IMG/VR virus record: IMGVR_UViG_3300044858_004848
Location: 1-43,428 of that record
DNA length: 43,428 nt
Reading direction: 5' to 3' (one strand)
Origin: a virus
Both the position numbers and the translations under genes were made by a program. Of this stretch, positions 33,750 to 41,583 are shown piece after piece; the first letter of the stretch is position 1, and each line of letters opens with the position of its first letter. The notes beneath the pieces were generated by a model, which did no database searches, was not told the DNA's origin, and was given only the letters and a program-made list of their open reading frames with translations.

Positions 33750-36038
33750 TCAGATTGAGAACGACAGTCTGCACCTGCAGTTAATTGTTAGGTGCGGCGG
33801 AGCCAGTGGGTCTCCTGGGAATCTAATGTCCTTGCCTGAAACACTAAACGCCGAATCAATCGATGTTGTATTTCCGTCGAGCAATCTATGTTCCGGCCTG
33901 ACCTGAGCATCCTTATTTGCAATCCAGGTCTTCGTCGATGCGCCTATCCCTTTGGCAGCATGATAAACGCCAGAGTTATAGGCAGTTTGGGACTCATGTT
34001 CCGCGATTATCCTGCGGCGCTTCGAAAGCAGGTTCATGAATATTGCGAGCAAGGCTGCTTTCAACATTCCAACCCTATCCTCGTCATCTGCAAGAGCAAG
34101 AGCGATAAGAATTGCTGAAGCTATTTCATCTTTGGTTGTTGAATTTATTTTCTTCATTCGCTCCATCTGCGATTCGATATCTTGTTGCATTTCTTCTGAG
34201 TTTTCGTCCGCGGGCATTCCTGCTTGTTCGCTCACCAATCGCGTGGCATCAGCAGAAATACCTGCGATAACTGGCTTTACATCTTCTTCAAGCTGCTTAT
34301 TCCAGACCTGCTCATCAAAGATGTTTTCTACAGTCAAGGTGCCAGAGGTGATTAGTTTTTTTGATTTTGCTCCAGAAGCTTTTTCCATCACGACACGCTG
34401 CTGTCGCTCCATGAATCTTTCAACATTTCTATCAAGAATTTCAACCCATCGGTCCGCGTTTTCAACGGCTTTTTGCTCCCACTCAGAAAGTTCTTTATTG
34501 GCAGACTTGAACTGCATTCCGTTATCAAACGCTGATAGTGCGGTCGGCGAAGCCATCACTGGTTGCTGCTGCCCCTGTCCTTCTGCGGCAAGCGCTTCAG
34601 TCATGGTGCTCGGTTTTTCATTAAAATTAACTAATTGAGCAGGTATCTCACCTGGCGCAGCCGGCTGTTCTGGTTGCCCTGTGGGTTCTTGTCCGGGTGC
34701 TGGTGGTTGTCCATCTGGAACCATTCCTGCCGCCGCAACACCGGGCATTCCCGGCTGCGCGCCACCCGCAGCCGCCATTTGTGCTGCCTGTTGTGTTGAA
34801 TCAAACTTCTTATCGGTGTATCCAATCGGCGTGAGGTTTGGATTGGCAAGCATTGCTTGCATTAGGTCGGAATCAATTTTCTTTCGACCCGTTTCTCTTC
34901 TGTATTCATTTCCACTAATGAGACCGTTCTGAAATTCATCAAGCAAATAACGTTCTCTTTCTTGCTTGTAAAGAACAAGAATTGGAACTTCCGAAGTGTC
35001 AAAGTCAATGTAGTACTCATCATCTAGCTCATCTAGGCCGCGCCCAATCAGCTCCATGTGCGGCAGCATTGTTTCATTCCAAAACACTCGATGCTCTTCT
35101 GCGGCATTACTGAAGGTTCTTCCTGATGCATTGCCGATGACTGACTCTGGAACTCCGAAGGAAGCAAGAATTTCTTCTTTGGTGATTTGTCGCATCTGGA
35201 TGTAGTTGGCGTCACGAGGATTTGAGCCAGTATCCACATAGTCGACACCTTCGTCTGATGAGACGACAGTCACTGCACCGGCGCGATTTATATTTCCACG
35301 GAAACGACTACGCAATTCATCTTTGTCGTCGTCATCTATTTCCCCTCGCACAACAAGCAAACCACCCGGCCTGCCGTCGTTGAGCAGGAAATTCCTGTTA
35401 TAAATTTTTGAAAGATTTTCTATTTCAATAGCGACACCAGCTGATTCAAGTGGAGTCAGTGACAGATATGGGTCTAGGGGGTGAGGCTTGCGAATCCATA
35501 TGACATCTTGCGGTTTTAGAATTGCTTTAGTGCCGTTCCGCATGTCCACTTCAAAACCTGCAATGAAATTTTTTGCATCTGGAATTGGGGATGTGTGTTG
35601 CGGTGGAAGAAGGTGTAGCGCTATGACTCCACCATTTCTCCCTCTAACCTTCTCAATAAATGCACCCCTGGTTGACATGAGTAGCTGAGAAGAAAGCCTG
35701 TATCTGAATACAAAAGAGTTTTCGCCAATATTTGCTTTAGTGTTTAGCAAATTGAGAATTTTATGGTCTCTGTTATTTGTTACAATTTTTCCGTCTGGAG
35801 AATTGTCTTCGCGGAGTATTGCTGGAAGTCTTGCTTGGTTCCCTGCTATTGCGTCAATACACCTATTAACCCATGTGACCTTCTGCATTCCCTCTCTGTA
35901 TGCACGTTCGATATCCCAAGAGTCCCTATAGGGTTTACCTTGAAGACCGGTGTTGTATGCAACTGGGGCGCCAGGTCCAATAGCGGACTTTTGCCCTGAC
36001 GATGAAGCAGATTTGTTATTGGTTGAGTTCCAAGCCAT
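33750..36038 (-). CDS. Portal protein fused to Mu-F/SPP1 gp7-like head morphogenesis domain (762 aa)
   Basis: Residues about 40-410 match HK97-type portals (the dodecameric DNA channel of the head): YREGMQKVTWVNRCIDAIAG, the middle LESAGVAIEIE segment, and the EEILASFGVPESVIGN motif are typical. Residues 420-480 form a Pro/Gly/Gln-rich linker. From about 500 a helical domain leads into a Mu-F-type C-terminus ending ...PPHLTINCRCRLSFS, with HRLLDG just before. Portal and Mu-F proteins are usually separate neighbouring genes, so this is a fusion. It is the second gene of the minus-strand operon, after a small membrane protein, and TerL lies on the opposite strand. The ribosome site is weak. Confidence 0.92.
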   Translation of the reverse strand: MAWNSTNNKSASSSGQKSAIGPGAPVAYNTGLQGKPYRDSWDIERAYREGMQKVTWVNRCIDAIAGNQARLPAILREDNSPDGKIVTNNRDHKILNLLNTKANIGENSFVFRYRLSSQLLMSTRGAFIEKVRGRNGGVIALHLLPPQHTSPIPDAKNFIAGFEVDMRNGTKAILKPQDVIWIRKPHPLDPYLSLTPLESAGVAIEIENLSKIYNRNFLLNDGRPGGLLVVRGEIDDDDKDELRSRFRGNINRAGAVTVVSSDEGVDYVDTGSNPRDANYIQMRQITKEEILASFGVPESVIGNASGRTFSNAAEEHRVFWNETMLPHMELIGRGLDELDDEYYIDFDTSEVPILVLYKQERERYLLDEFQNGLISGNEYRRETGRKKIDSDLMQAMLANPNLTPIGYTDKKFDSTQQAAQMAAAGGAQPGMPGVAAAGMVPDGQPPAPGQEPTGQPEQPAAPGEIPAQLVNFNEKPSTMTEALAAEGQGQQQPVMASPTALSAFDNGMQFKSANKELSEWEQKAVENADRWVEILDRNVERFMERQQRVVMEKASGAKSKKLITSGTLTVENIFDEQVWNKQLEEDVKPVIAGISADATRLVSEQAGMPADENSEEMQQDIESQMERMKKINSTTKDEIASAILIALALADDEDRVGMLKAALLAIFMNLLSKRRRIIAEHESQTAYNSGVYHAAKGIGASTKTWIANKDAQVRPEHRLLDGNTTSIDSAFSVSGKDIRFPGDPLAPPHLTINCRCRLSFSI

Positions 36039-36047
36039 GTTTTATGA

Positions 36048-36212
36048 TTAATCCAGTCCGAGCAGCAGGCCAACAGCCCCACAGCACACGCCAGCCACTA
36101 AGAATCCGACCGGAATGCTAAAAATAAACGCACCTGTTGTAGTCATAATTATAAATGACCCCATAAGGAGATTGGCAGCTCTTGCCCTAGTAAACCATTG
36201 TACTATTTTCAT
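36048..36212 (-). CDS. Small membrane protein between portal and terminase (54 aa)
   Basis: ATG 36212 has a strong GAGGAG five bases upstream and a TAA at 36048, nine bases before the portal start. The protein begins with a short basic/aromatic stretch (MKIVQWFTRARAAN) and then two hydrophobic segments, at about residues 15-32 and 35-52, separated by a short Pro-containing turn. That fits a two-segment membrane hairpin. Holins and other small phage membrane proteins have this build, but its place in front of the portal is unusual for a holin, so I leave the function open. It is the first gene of the leftward operon. Confidence 0.7.
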   Translation of the reverse strand: MKIVQWFTRARAANLLMGSFIIMTTTGAFIFSIPVGFLVAGVCCGAVGLLLGLD

Positions 36213-36291
36213 GTCTCCTCATCAAAAACAGAACATTGCATAATTTAATACTAGTATGGTTTATCATTCTCGGCAGAGAGCAGGCTTATAA
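36213..36291. promoter_or_regulatory. Divergent intergenic region between leftward structural operon and rightward TerL operon
   Basis: This 79-base AT-rich gap is the only divergent junction in the window, so promoters for both operons probably lie in or near it. It contains a perfect ten-base palindrome, ATACTAGTAT, at 36248-36257, which could be an operator. I see no convincing -35/-10 pair on either strand (TTGCAT at 36236 has only a poor -10). Confidence 0.4.
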
Positions 36292-37596
36292 ATGACGAAT
36301 TGGGACAAAGTTCTCGAATATCTAAAACCGAAGGAACCGCTTTATTGTCCTGAGGCGCCATCCATAACTCAGAAAGTATTTTTGCGTTCTTACTCTATAG
36401 AGGCATTATTCGGTGGGGCTGCTGGCGGAGGCAAGAGTTCAGCCCTACTTATGTCGGCCATGCAATACGTTGACATCCCTGGGTATTCAGCGATTCTCTT
36501 TAGAAAGACTTACGCAGACCTCGCGCTCCCTGGCGCCCTAATGGACCGATTCCGCTCATGGATTTCAAATTATGACGAAGTCCATTGGAATGGCAGCACC
36601 TATGTAGCCACCTTTCCGTCTGGGGCTCGAATATCATTCGGGTATCTGAACAACACCAATGACTACCTTCGATATAAAGGTTCGGAATTTCAATTTATTG
36701 GAATGGATGAGGTGACCGAAATCAGGGAATCTGATTATCGATACCTGTTCTCTCGCTTGCGCCGACCAGCAACAGGCGAGCTTTCCAAGGTTCCGCTGAG
36801 GATGAGGGCGGCTTCAAACCCAGCACCCAACTGGGTCAGACAAAGATTCATCGTGGAGGGAGCGGATTCTGGGAGGATTTTCGTTCCGTCGATGCTTACT
36901 GACAACCCCGGAATCGATGCTGACTCATATCGTCAGGCCCTGTCCGCCCTGGACCCGATTGAGCGCAGAAGGCTCGAGATGGGCGACTGGTGGGCTACTA
37001 CTTTAGGAACTCTTTTTGATAGAACTAATTTTGTTGTTATTGATTCCTCTGAAGTTCCACAGGTGTTGTCATCTGCACGTGCCGTGAGATTCTGGGACTT
37101 GGCGGCCACCGAGCCATCGTCTAGCAATCCGAACCCCGACTACACCGTTGGAACACTGATGCTTTTCGACCAGGGCATTGCCTATGTTCTGGATGTGCGC
37201 AGACAGAGAGTTAAAAACGAAAAAGTAGAACAGCTAATTGCGCAAACAGCTTATGAAGATGGTCACTCTGTTGCAATCAGGATGGAGCAAGAACCGGGTT
37301 CGTCTGGAAAGGCTCTAGTTGACCAATATGCCCGATATGTCGTTCCTGGGTATGATTTTCAAGGAATACGCTCCACTGGAGACAAGCTAACCCGTTCCCG
37401 ACCCTTTTCCGCAGCGGTTGCAAATGGCAATGTCCGTGTCGTGCGAGGCTCATGGCTAACCGACTGGTTCGACGAATTTTCATCCTTCCCTGAGGCCTGT
37501 GACCACGACGACCAGGTGGACTCGGCGGTTGGAGCTTTTTCATTTTTAGCTGGCTTGGGGTTGCCGCAGCGGCGTCCGGTGTCTATAATCATCTGA
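36292..37596 (+). CDS. terL: Terminase large subunit
   Basis: This is the ATP-driven motor that threads DNA through the portal and cuts it. At 434 residues it is a usual length. Walker A is LFGGAAGGGKSS (about residues 38-49); Walker B is FQFIGMDEVTE (about 138-148); the arginine-rich SRLRRP follows. The C-terminal RNase H-like nuclease shows RFWDLAAT, MEQEPGSSG and HDDQVDS as the acidic metal-binding sites. No small terminase subunit is recognisable next to it. It opens the rightward operon, with only a weak ribosome site (CAGG). It is on the opposite strand from the portal, which is unusual. Confidence 0.95.
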   Translation: MTNWDKVLEYLKPKEPLYCPEAPSITQKVFLRSYSIEALFGGAAGGGKSSALLMSAMQYVDIPGYSAILFRKTYADLALPGALMDRFRSWISNYDEVHWNGSTYVATFPSGARISFGYLNNTNDYLRYKGSEFQFIGMDEVTEIRESDYRYLFSRLRRPATGELSKVPLRMRAASNPAPNWVRQRFIVEGADSGRIFVPSMLTDNPGIDADSYRQALSALDPIERRRLEMGDWWATTLGTLFDRTNFVVIDSSEVPQVLSSARAVRFWDLAATEPSSSNPNPDYTVGTLMLFDQGIAYVLDVRRQRVKNEKVEQLIAQTAYEDGHSVAIRMEQEPGSSGKALVDQYARYVVPGYDFQGIRSTGDKLTRSRPFSAAVANGNVRVVRGSWLTDWFDEFSSFPEACDHDDQVDSAVGAFSFLAGLGLPQRRPVSIII

Positions 37597-37625
37597 CAAA
37601 GTATCAACTAGAGCAAGGGGTATAT

Positions 37626-38144
37626 ATGAGTAACGAAAACATCACTACGTCCGAGTTTAAAGAACTTGTCGCAAAAATGACAGGGGACTTCATGACTTTG
37701 GATAAATTGTTCAAGGAAATGTGTTTGAGCGATGAACCGCTTTCCGAAGTCGCTGATGCAATGGTGAGCGTTCATGCTCTTAAGGCAGAAATGTCAGTTA
37801 TGTACGACTCGGTTTGTCATTCCATGATTGGCAAAATGGCCAACGTCCCAGAAGTGTCATCTAGCGACGGAAGTTTAATCGAGAAAAAGGGTGGTTCTGA
37901 CAGGAAGAAGTGGGACCACGAAGGCCTTGCAAAGAATGTTGCTAGTCGAATCAATGACATGGCGGTTGACCTTGATACTGGAGAGGTAATCATGACCCCA
38001 CAGGACATGATGGTAAAAATGCTCGACTTTGCAGCAGTTTCATACTGGCGAATAAAAGAACTTGCCAAAATTGGAGTATCTGCAGATAGCTTTTGTGAAG
38101 TGAGCGAATCCAAAACAAGCATTATCGTACGAAAGGCTAAATAA
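37626..38144 (+). CDS. Hypothetical protein of the recombination cluster (172 aa)
   Basis: AAGGGG lies eight bases before the ATG. The protein is helical and acidic at the N-terminus, with a basic patch (EKKGGSDRKKWDHEGLA) in the middle and a helical C-terminus. No recognised family. It ends one base before the Rad52-like gene, which suggests joint expression and perhaps a partner of the annealing protein; there is no direct evidence for this. Confidence 0.75.
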   Translation: MSNENITTSEFKELVAKMTGDFMTLDKLFKEMCLSDEPLSEVADAMVSVHALKAEMSVMYDSVCHSMIGKMANVPEVSSSDGSLIEKKGGSDRKKWDHEGLAKNVASRINDMAVDLDTGEVIMTPQDMMVKMLDFAAVSYWRIKELAKIGVSADSFCEVSESKTSIIVRKAK

Positions 38145-38145
38145 A

Positions 38146-38817
38146 ATGTCAGACATATACCAACAACTATCAGAGTCGTTCCCACCAGAGATGGTGCGTT
38201 CAGTTAATAAAAGTGGAACGAATCTTCTATACATCCCAGTTACCGAAGTAACCAACCGTCTCAATAAGGTTCTCGGTGTTGGGAAGTGGTCGCGCAAGGT
38301 AATCAAGTGTGAACGCGACGCAATTGATACTGACTGGATTATGGCTCATGTCCGCATTACTTGGCTTGCAACGGATGAGCACCCAGCCGTATCTCGCGAT
38401 GGAATTGATGCAGCAAAGATTATGCGCACCAAGCAAGGTCAGATTGTCGACCTTGGCGATGCGTACAAGAGCGCAGAGTCAAACGCGTTCAAGAAAGCAG
38501 CCCAAAGCCTTGGTGTCGGTTTGTACTTATCTCGTACTGACGACGCAATCGAAATCGAACAGGTAATGGAGGCCGAGATGGTTACTGCCTCGGAGCCACC
38601 CTCGCCATCAAAGATGACCTGGGAAAGCTTCATGTCTGTAAGTAAGGGTTTGAGCAAAGACCAAAAGGAACAGTTGCGTTCTGCGTGGACACAGTGGAGC
38701 GACGGCAAGCCAACACCCACAAAAGACACCGTTACCGAAGAACAGGCAAATTTTCTCCTTACAGAAGCAACTCGTTTAACATTTGGTGGGACAATCATAG
38801 AAGCGCCTGCCAAGTGA
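38146..38817 (+). CDS. Rad52-like single-strand DNA annealing protein (223 aa)
   Basis: Phage Rad52/Sak-type proteins anneal complementary single strands during recombination and replication. Residues 28-50 (YIPVTEVTNRLNKVLGVGKW) and about 105-128 (GDAYKSAESNAFKKAAQSLG followed by VGLYL) match the Rad52/Rad22 core. After residue 140 the C-terminus is a linker and small helical tail, often used for binding a single-strand-binding protein or nuclease. The stop overlaps the next gene (GTGA), a nuclease, so the two probably act together. Confidence 0.85.
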   Translation: MSDIYQQLSESFPPEMVRSVNKSGTNLLYIPVTEVTNRLNKVLGVGKWSRKVIKCERDAIDTDWIMAHVRITWLATDEHPAVSRDGIDAAKIMRTKQGQIVDLGDAYKSAESNAFKKAAQSLGVGLYLSRTDDAIEIEQVMEAEMVTASEPPSPSKMTWESFMSVSKGLSKDQKEQLRSAWTQWSDGKPTPTKDTVTEEQANFLLTEATRLTFGGTIIEAPAK

Positions 38818-39599
38818 GCGATGTAAAACCAGAGCTTCCAGCACACCTTTCAGCTTCGTCAATTCAAACGTACATTCAGTGTCCGCTGAAGTTTAAGCTG
38901 TCTCGTGTCGACAAAATTCAAGAGCCGCCAACGATGCAGACATTGTTGGGAAATTTCGTACACGATGTGCTGGAGCATTTCTACGCCGCCTATCAGCCGG
39001 AAGAGAGGACTGTTGTGTCTGCTCGACACGCATGTACTCACGTATGGTCCAGTGGCGGTTGGGCAGACAGGGTTGCCCCTTATCTGAAGAGAACGCCAAT
39101 CAACGATTTTCGATGGAGCGCATGGTGGTGCGTGGAGAACATTTTCCTTCTTGAAAACCCGTCTCTGGTTCAGCCTTCTGGTATTGAATACGAAGTCCTT
39201 GGCGAGATAGATGGCGTTCTTATTAAGGGATTCATCGACAGGTGGACGGAAATCGATGGGGTTGTGACAATCACGGACTACAAAACGGGGAAAACCCCAG
39301 CACCCAAGTACATGGCGGATAAATGGTTTCAGCTCAGCCTGTACGCGATTCTTCTTGCCGAACTAGAGAATAAGAAATCATTCAATCTGGAGCTTTTATA
39401 CCTAAAAGATGGTGTTGCGAAAAAACATTTGCCAACGGCAGATGATTTTGTAAGCACAAGAAATACAATAACAACAACAAAGAAGGAGATAGTAAATTCA
39501 TATGACAATTCAACATGGACAGCAATTCCATCAAACCTCTGCAATTGGTGCCACTTCAAAACAAATCTCTGTACATATTGGAACCCAAAAGATGAATGA
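38814..39599 (+). CDS. Cas4/RecB-like PD-(D/E)XK nuclease with probable iron-sulfur cluster (261 aa)
   Basis: I chose GTG 38814 because it overlaps the upstream TGA as GTGA and starts just before the conserved HLSASSIQTYIQCPLKFK. An in-frame ATG at 38685 would lie deep inside the Rad52-like gene. Nuclease motifs: GNFVHDVLE, GFIDRW with the catalytic Asp, DYKTGK with Asp and Lys, and QLSLYA. One Cys near the N-terminus and three near the end (LCNWC, then NLC) fit the 4Fe-4S arrangement of Cas4/AddB-type nucleases. It would supply the end resection that the annealing protein needs. Confidence 0.88.
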   Translation: MSDVKPELPAHLSASSIQTYIQCPLKFKLSRVDKIQEPPTMQTLLGNFVHDVLEHFYAAYQPEERTVVSARHACTHVWSSGGWADRVAPYLKRTPINDFRWSAWWCVENIFLLENPSLVQPSGIEYEVLGEIDGVLIKGFIDRWTEIDGVVTITDYKTGKTPAPKYMADKWFQLSLYAILLAELENKKSFNLELLYLKDGVAKKHLPTADDFVSTRNTITTTKKEIVNSYDNSTWTAIPSNLCNWCHFKTNLCTYWNPKDE

Positions 39600-40077
39600 T
39601 GATATGTTTGCTCGCCTTGTTGCAGAGGATGTTAAAAACCGAGTATCAGACACACAGAGCGAATACATTCATTTGCCCCAAAATCGCGAGCGTTGGAAGC
39701 GAGCCCTTCTCGCGCTGGTGCGGAACCTTGATGAGCAAATTGCTGACATCAAAGACGATAAAGAACTTGATTCCCAGAGATACGCGGATTTGGGTTCCGA
39801 CGGCACGGTACTGCTAGCCGAAGCAATGCAATCTTACGACGGCAGGCTAGCAAAAATTGAACGCTTCAGGTTCTTTGTTAACAAGCGTCTCGATTACGTT
39901 GTCTCCTTGGGCGAAGACGAGGGCGCACTCTCTCGTGCCAATTTCCTTGAGTCAGCAATCTTGAAGCACAAGTCACTAATGGATGAGTTCGACATGGAGC
40001 CAACCGACATCGATGTCGCCCTGTGGGCATCGTTAGAAAATAAATGGCAGTTCGACGATGTAACATCTCCTGAGTGA
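39592..40077 (+). CDS. Hypothetical helical phage protein (161 aa)
   Basis: ATG 39592 overlaps the end of the nuclease gene by eight bases and is preferred over ATG 39502, which would be deep inside that gene. The product is mostly helical, acidic and without membrane segments, with a likely coiled coil in the middle (DGRLAKIERFRFFVNKRL). No family recognised. The stop overlaps the HNH gene start (GTGA). Confidence 0.7.
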   Translation: MNDDMFARLVAEDVKNRVSDTQSEYIHLPQNRERWKRALLALVRNLDEQIADIKDDKELDSQRYADLGSDGTVLLAEAMQSYDGRLAKIERFRFFVNKRLDYVVSLGEDEGALSRANFLESAILKHKSLMDEFDMEPTDIDVALWASLENKWQFDDVTSPE

Positions 40078-40376
40078 AATATCGTTCAAAAAAGAAACAA
40101 GAAGAGTATTTGCTGAGGCGCCCGCTCGTAGAAAAACTTTTGTCAAAAAAACCATTTTGCGAAGCGTGTCCTGTATTTGCTGAACATGACGAGAAGTTGA
40201 CATATGTTCGTAACAGAAGTTGCGACATTCACGAAATAATTAGACGCTCTCAGGGTGGGTCGATACTCGATGAGGAAAATCTTCTTGCGGTATGCAGGCC
40301 ATGTCACAATCGAATTGGAAACTATCCGCAGCTTGCTTTTGATTTAGGTTTAGCCAAGCACGGCTGGGAACGTTAA
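40074..40376 (+). CDS. HNH endonuclease (100 aa)
   Basis: The GTG start overlaps the upstream TGA. CEAC at residues 29-32 and CRPCHNRI near 84-91 give two Cys pairs of a zinc-stabilised HNH fold; CDIHEIIRRSQGG carries the catalytic His. Short phage HNH proteins next to terminase often help cut DNA during packaging; free-standing homing nucleases look similar. It is the last gene before a terminator. The basic N-terminus (KYRSKKKQEEYLLRR) fits DNA binding. Confidence 0.9.
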   Translation: MKYRSKKKQEEYLLRRPLVEKLLSKKPFCEACPVFAEHDEKLTYVRNRSCDIHEIIRRSQGGSILDEENLLAVCRPCHNRIGNYPQLAFDLGLAKHGWER

Positions 40377-40454
40377 AACATTACTTGCGTTTACAACACG
40401 AAAGACATTTCAGTTGTAGAATTAATATCCTTAGGACCGTTATAGGCGCGAGGG

Positions 40455-40505
40455 CCGGGGGCACAGGGCAACGTGCAGCCCCCGGTTCTTGCGTCTCTTT
40501 TTTTA
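40455..40505 (+). terminator. Rho-independent terminator after the HNH gene
   Basis: CCGGGGGC at 40455-40462 pairs perfectly with GCCCCCGG at 40478-40485, with a 15-base loop; a T-rich tract ends in seven or more T at 40498-40504. It lies about 80 bases after the HNH stop and probably ends the TerL-recombination transcript. Confidence 0.8.
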
Positions 40506-40548
40506 TGTGCGCGCCAACATCTCTTTACCTGAGCTAATAATTTTGTAA

Positions 40549-40690
40549 TGGTACTCTAAGGTCTTACAGCCGTTTCTGAGAAAAGAAAGGCAGGTGGTCC
40601 AAGGTCTAGTGGTGAATAACTACGCAAAGTAGACATGGACGTCTGTCTGTGTTAATTCCCGTCGGGATTACACCCGGCGGGTCTTTGTTT
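40549..40690 (+). ncRNA. Putative structured RNA or attenuator leader ahead of the RuvC-like gene
   Basis: The interval has no credible gene but several helices in a row. GCC-g-TTTCT (40569-40577) pairs with AGAAAGGC (40584-40591). GTCCA (40597-40601) pairs with TGGAC (40636-40640), enclosing a CTAC/GTAG hairpin with a GCAAA loop (40620-40632). Last comes a nine-pair terminator-type hairpin. An extended -10-like TGG-TACTCT at 40549-40557 could start it. Because the last hairpin is only about 17 bases before the RuvC-like start, it could be a free small RNA or a cis-acting attenuator. It fits no tRNA or RNA family that I recognise. Confidence 0.45.
40658..40690 (+). terminator. Terminator/attenuator hairpin just before the RuvC-like gene
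   Basis: CCCGTCGGG and CCCGGCGGG form nine pairs with one G-U, around a six-base ATTACA loop, followed by TCTTTGTTT. It is strong enough to end transcription. Its closeness to the next start suggests either the end of a small RNA or control of the downstream operon. Confidence 0.7.
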
Positions 40691-40707
40691 GTGGGGTAGA
40701 GTTTTGC

Positions 40708-41238
40708 GTGCCCATGAACATCCTAGGTCTCGACCTATCACTTACATCCACTGGGTATTGCCATGCTGGAGAAGCTGGTTATCTTTCTTTTGATTTATCT
40801 GGAGCTGAAAGATTGAGGAAAATAGCCAGCGAAATTGGCAATATTGCGGTTTCCAACAAAATACAATTGGTAGCCATAGAGGGTTATTCTTTTGCATCAA
40901 GAAATTCTCAGGCTCACTCAATTGGGGAGCTTGGCGGTGTTGTCAGGGTTGCCTTGCTAAATCTTGATATTCCATACATAATCGTGCCTCCTACTTGTCG
41001 AGCAAAATTTGCCACAGGCAAAGGGAACGCTGGCAAGTCAGAAGTCATATCTGCAATATCAGCTATTACGGGAATAGTTTGGAAAGGGGGGCATGCTGAT
41101 GATATGTGCGATGCGTGGGTTCTTGAAGAAATGGTTTTGGCAAAAATTGGAAATGCAAAATATAAGTGGTCAAACATTTCTCTCTCGGCGCTAGAGAAGA
41201 TAGACTGGTCCCCACTCGAAGGGATAGAAAATGAATAG
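40708..41238 (+). CDS. RuvC-like Holliday junction resolvase (176 aa)
   Basis: It would cut four-way DNA junctions left by recombination or replication before packaging. The RNase H-like fold is shown by LGLDLSLTSTG (first Asp), VAIEGYSF (Glu) and GGHADDMCDAWVL (His and last Asp pair), in the order of RuvC. The length is typical. GTG 40708 and ATG 40714 are both possible starts, two codons apart; GGGG at 40692-40695 fits the GTG better. It opens the second rightward operon after the attenuator-like hairpin and overlaps the next gene by eight bases. Confidence 0.88.
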   Translation: MPMNILGLDLSLTSTGYCHAGEAGYLSFDLSGAERLRKIASEIGNIAVSNKIQLVAIEGYSFASRNSQAHSIGELGGVVRVALLNLDIPYIIVPPTCRAKFATGKGNAGKSEVISAISAITGIVWKGGHADDMCDAWVLEEMVLAKIGNAKYKWSNISLSALEKIDWSPLEGIENE

Positions 41239-41581
41239 AAGTCAACCAATCAGCCAGGTGGACATTGAACGAGAAATGATGAGACTGCTCGACCTGCTCG
41301 AAAAAGAAACTGAAAACTTTGAAATACTCGCCGTGGACGCTGCAAAAAAAGACGCCAGGTACAAGGCGGAATGGGCAAAAGAATATCTAGGAGCTGCTGG
41401 CAAGGGGCACAGAACAATCACCGACAGAGAGCAATGGTCTCATTACAAGATGGAACAAATGAAAGAGGATTACGAAATCGCGGAAGCACTAGTTAGGGCA
41501 AAGCGAGAAAAACTTCTTTCACTCAGGACGAGTATTGATGCCTTGCGAACCCTCAACGCCAATGTCCGCGCCCAGGTTTAG
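41231..41581 (+). CDS. Coiled-coil hypothetical phage protein (116 aa)
   Basis: The protein is almost all charged helix, with heptad-like leucines at both ends (MMRLLDLLEKETE, EALVRAKREKLLSLRTSIDAL). A short GAAGKGHRTITDREQW segment breaks the helices. It overlaps the RuvC-like gene by eight bases and ends two bases before the ParB-like start. No family recognised; an accessory role in DNA metabolism is only suggested by the neighbours. Confidence 0.75.
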   Translation: MNRSQPISQVDIEREMMRLLDLLEKETENFEILAVDAAKKDARYKAEWAKEYLGAAGKGHRTITDREQWSHYKMEQMKEDYEIAEALVRAKREKLLSLRTSIDALRTLNANVRAQV

Positions 41582-41583
41582 AA

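Noticed and set aside
38685-38813. Longer N-terminus for the Cas4-like nuclease
   Set aside because: The extension lies within the Rad52-like gene in another frame and has no domain; GTG 38814 gives a normal overlap.
39502-39591. Longer N-terminus for the 161-residue helical protein
   Set aside because: It would overlap the end of the nuclease, including its Cys motif, by about 100 bases.
40597-40681. tRNA-like stretch with GGTCTAGTGGT and a later stem
   Set aside because: No acceptor stem pairs around it, there is no proper anticodon arm, and the last stem is a nine-pair terminator hairpin.
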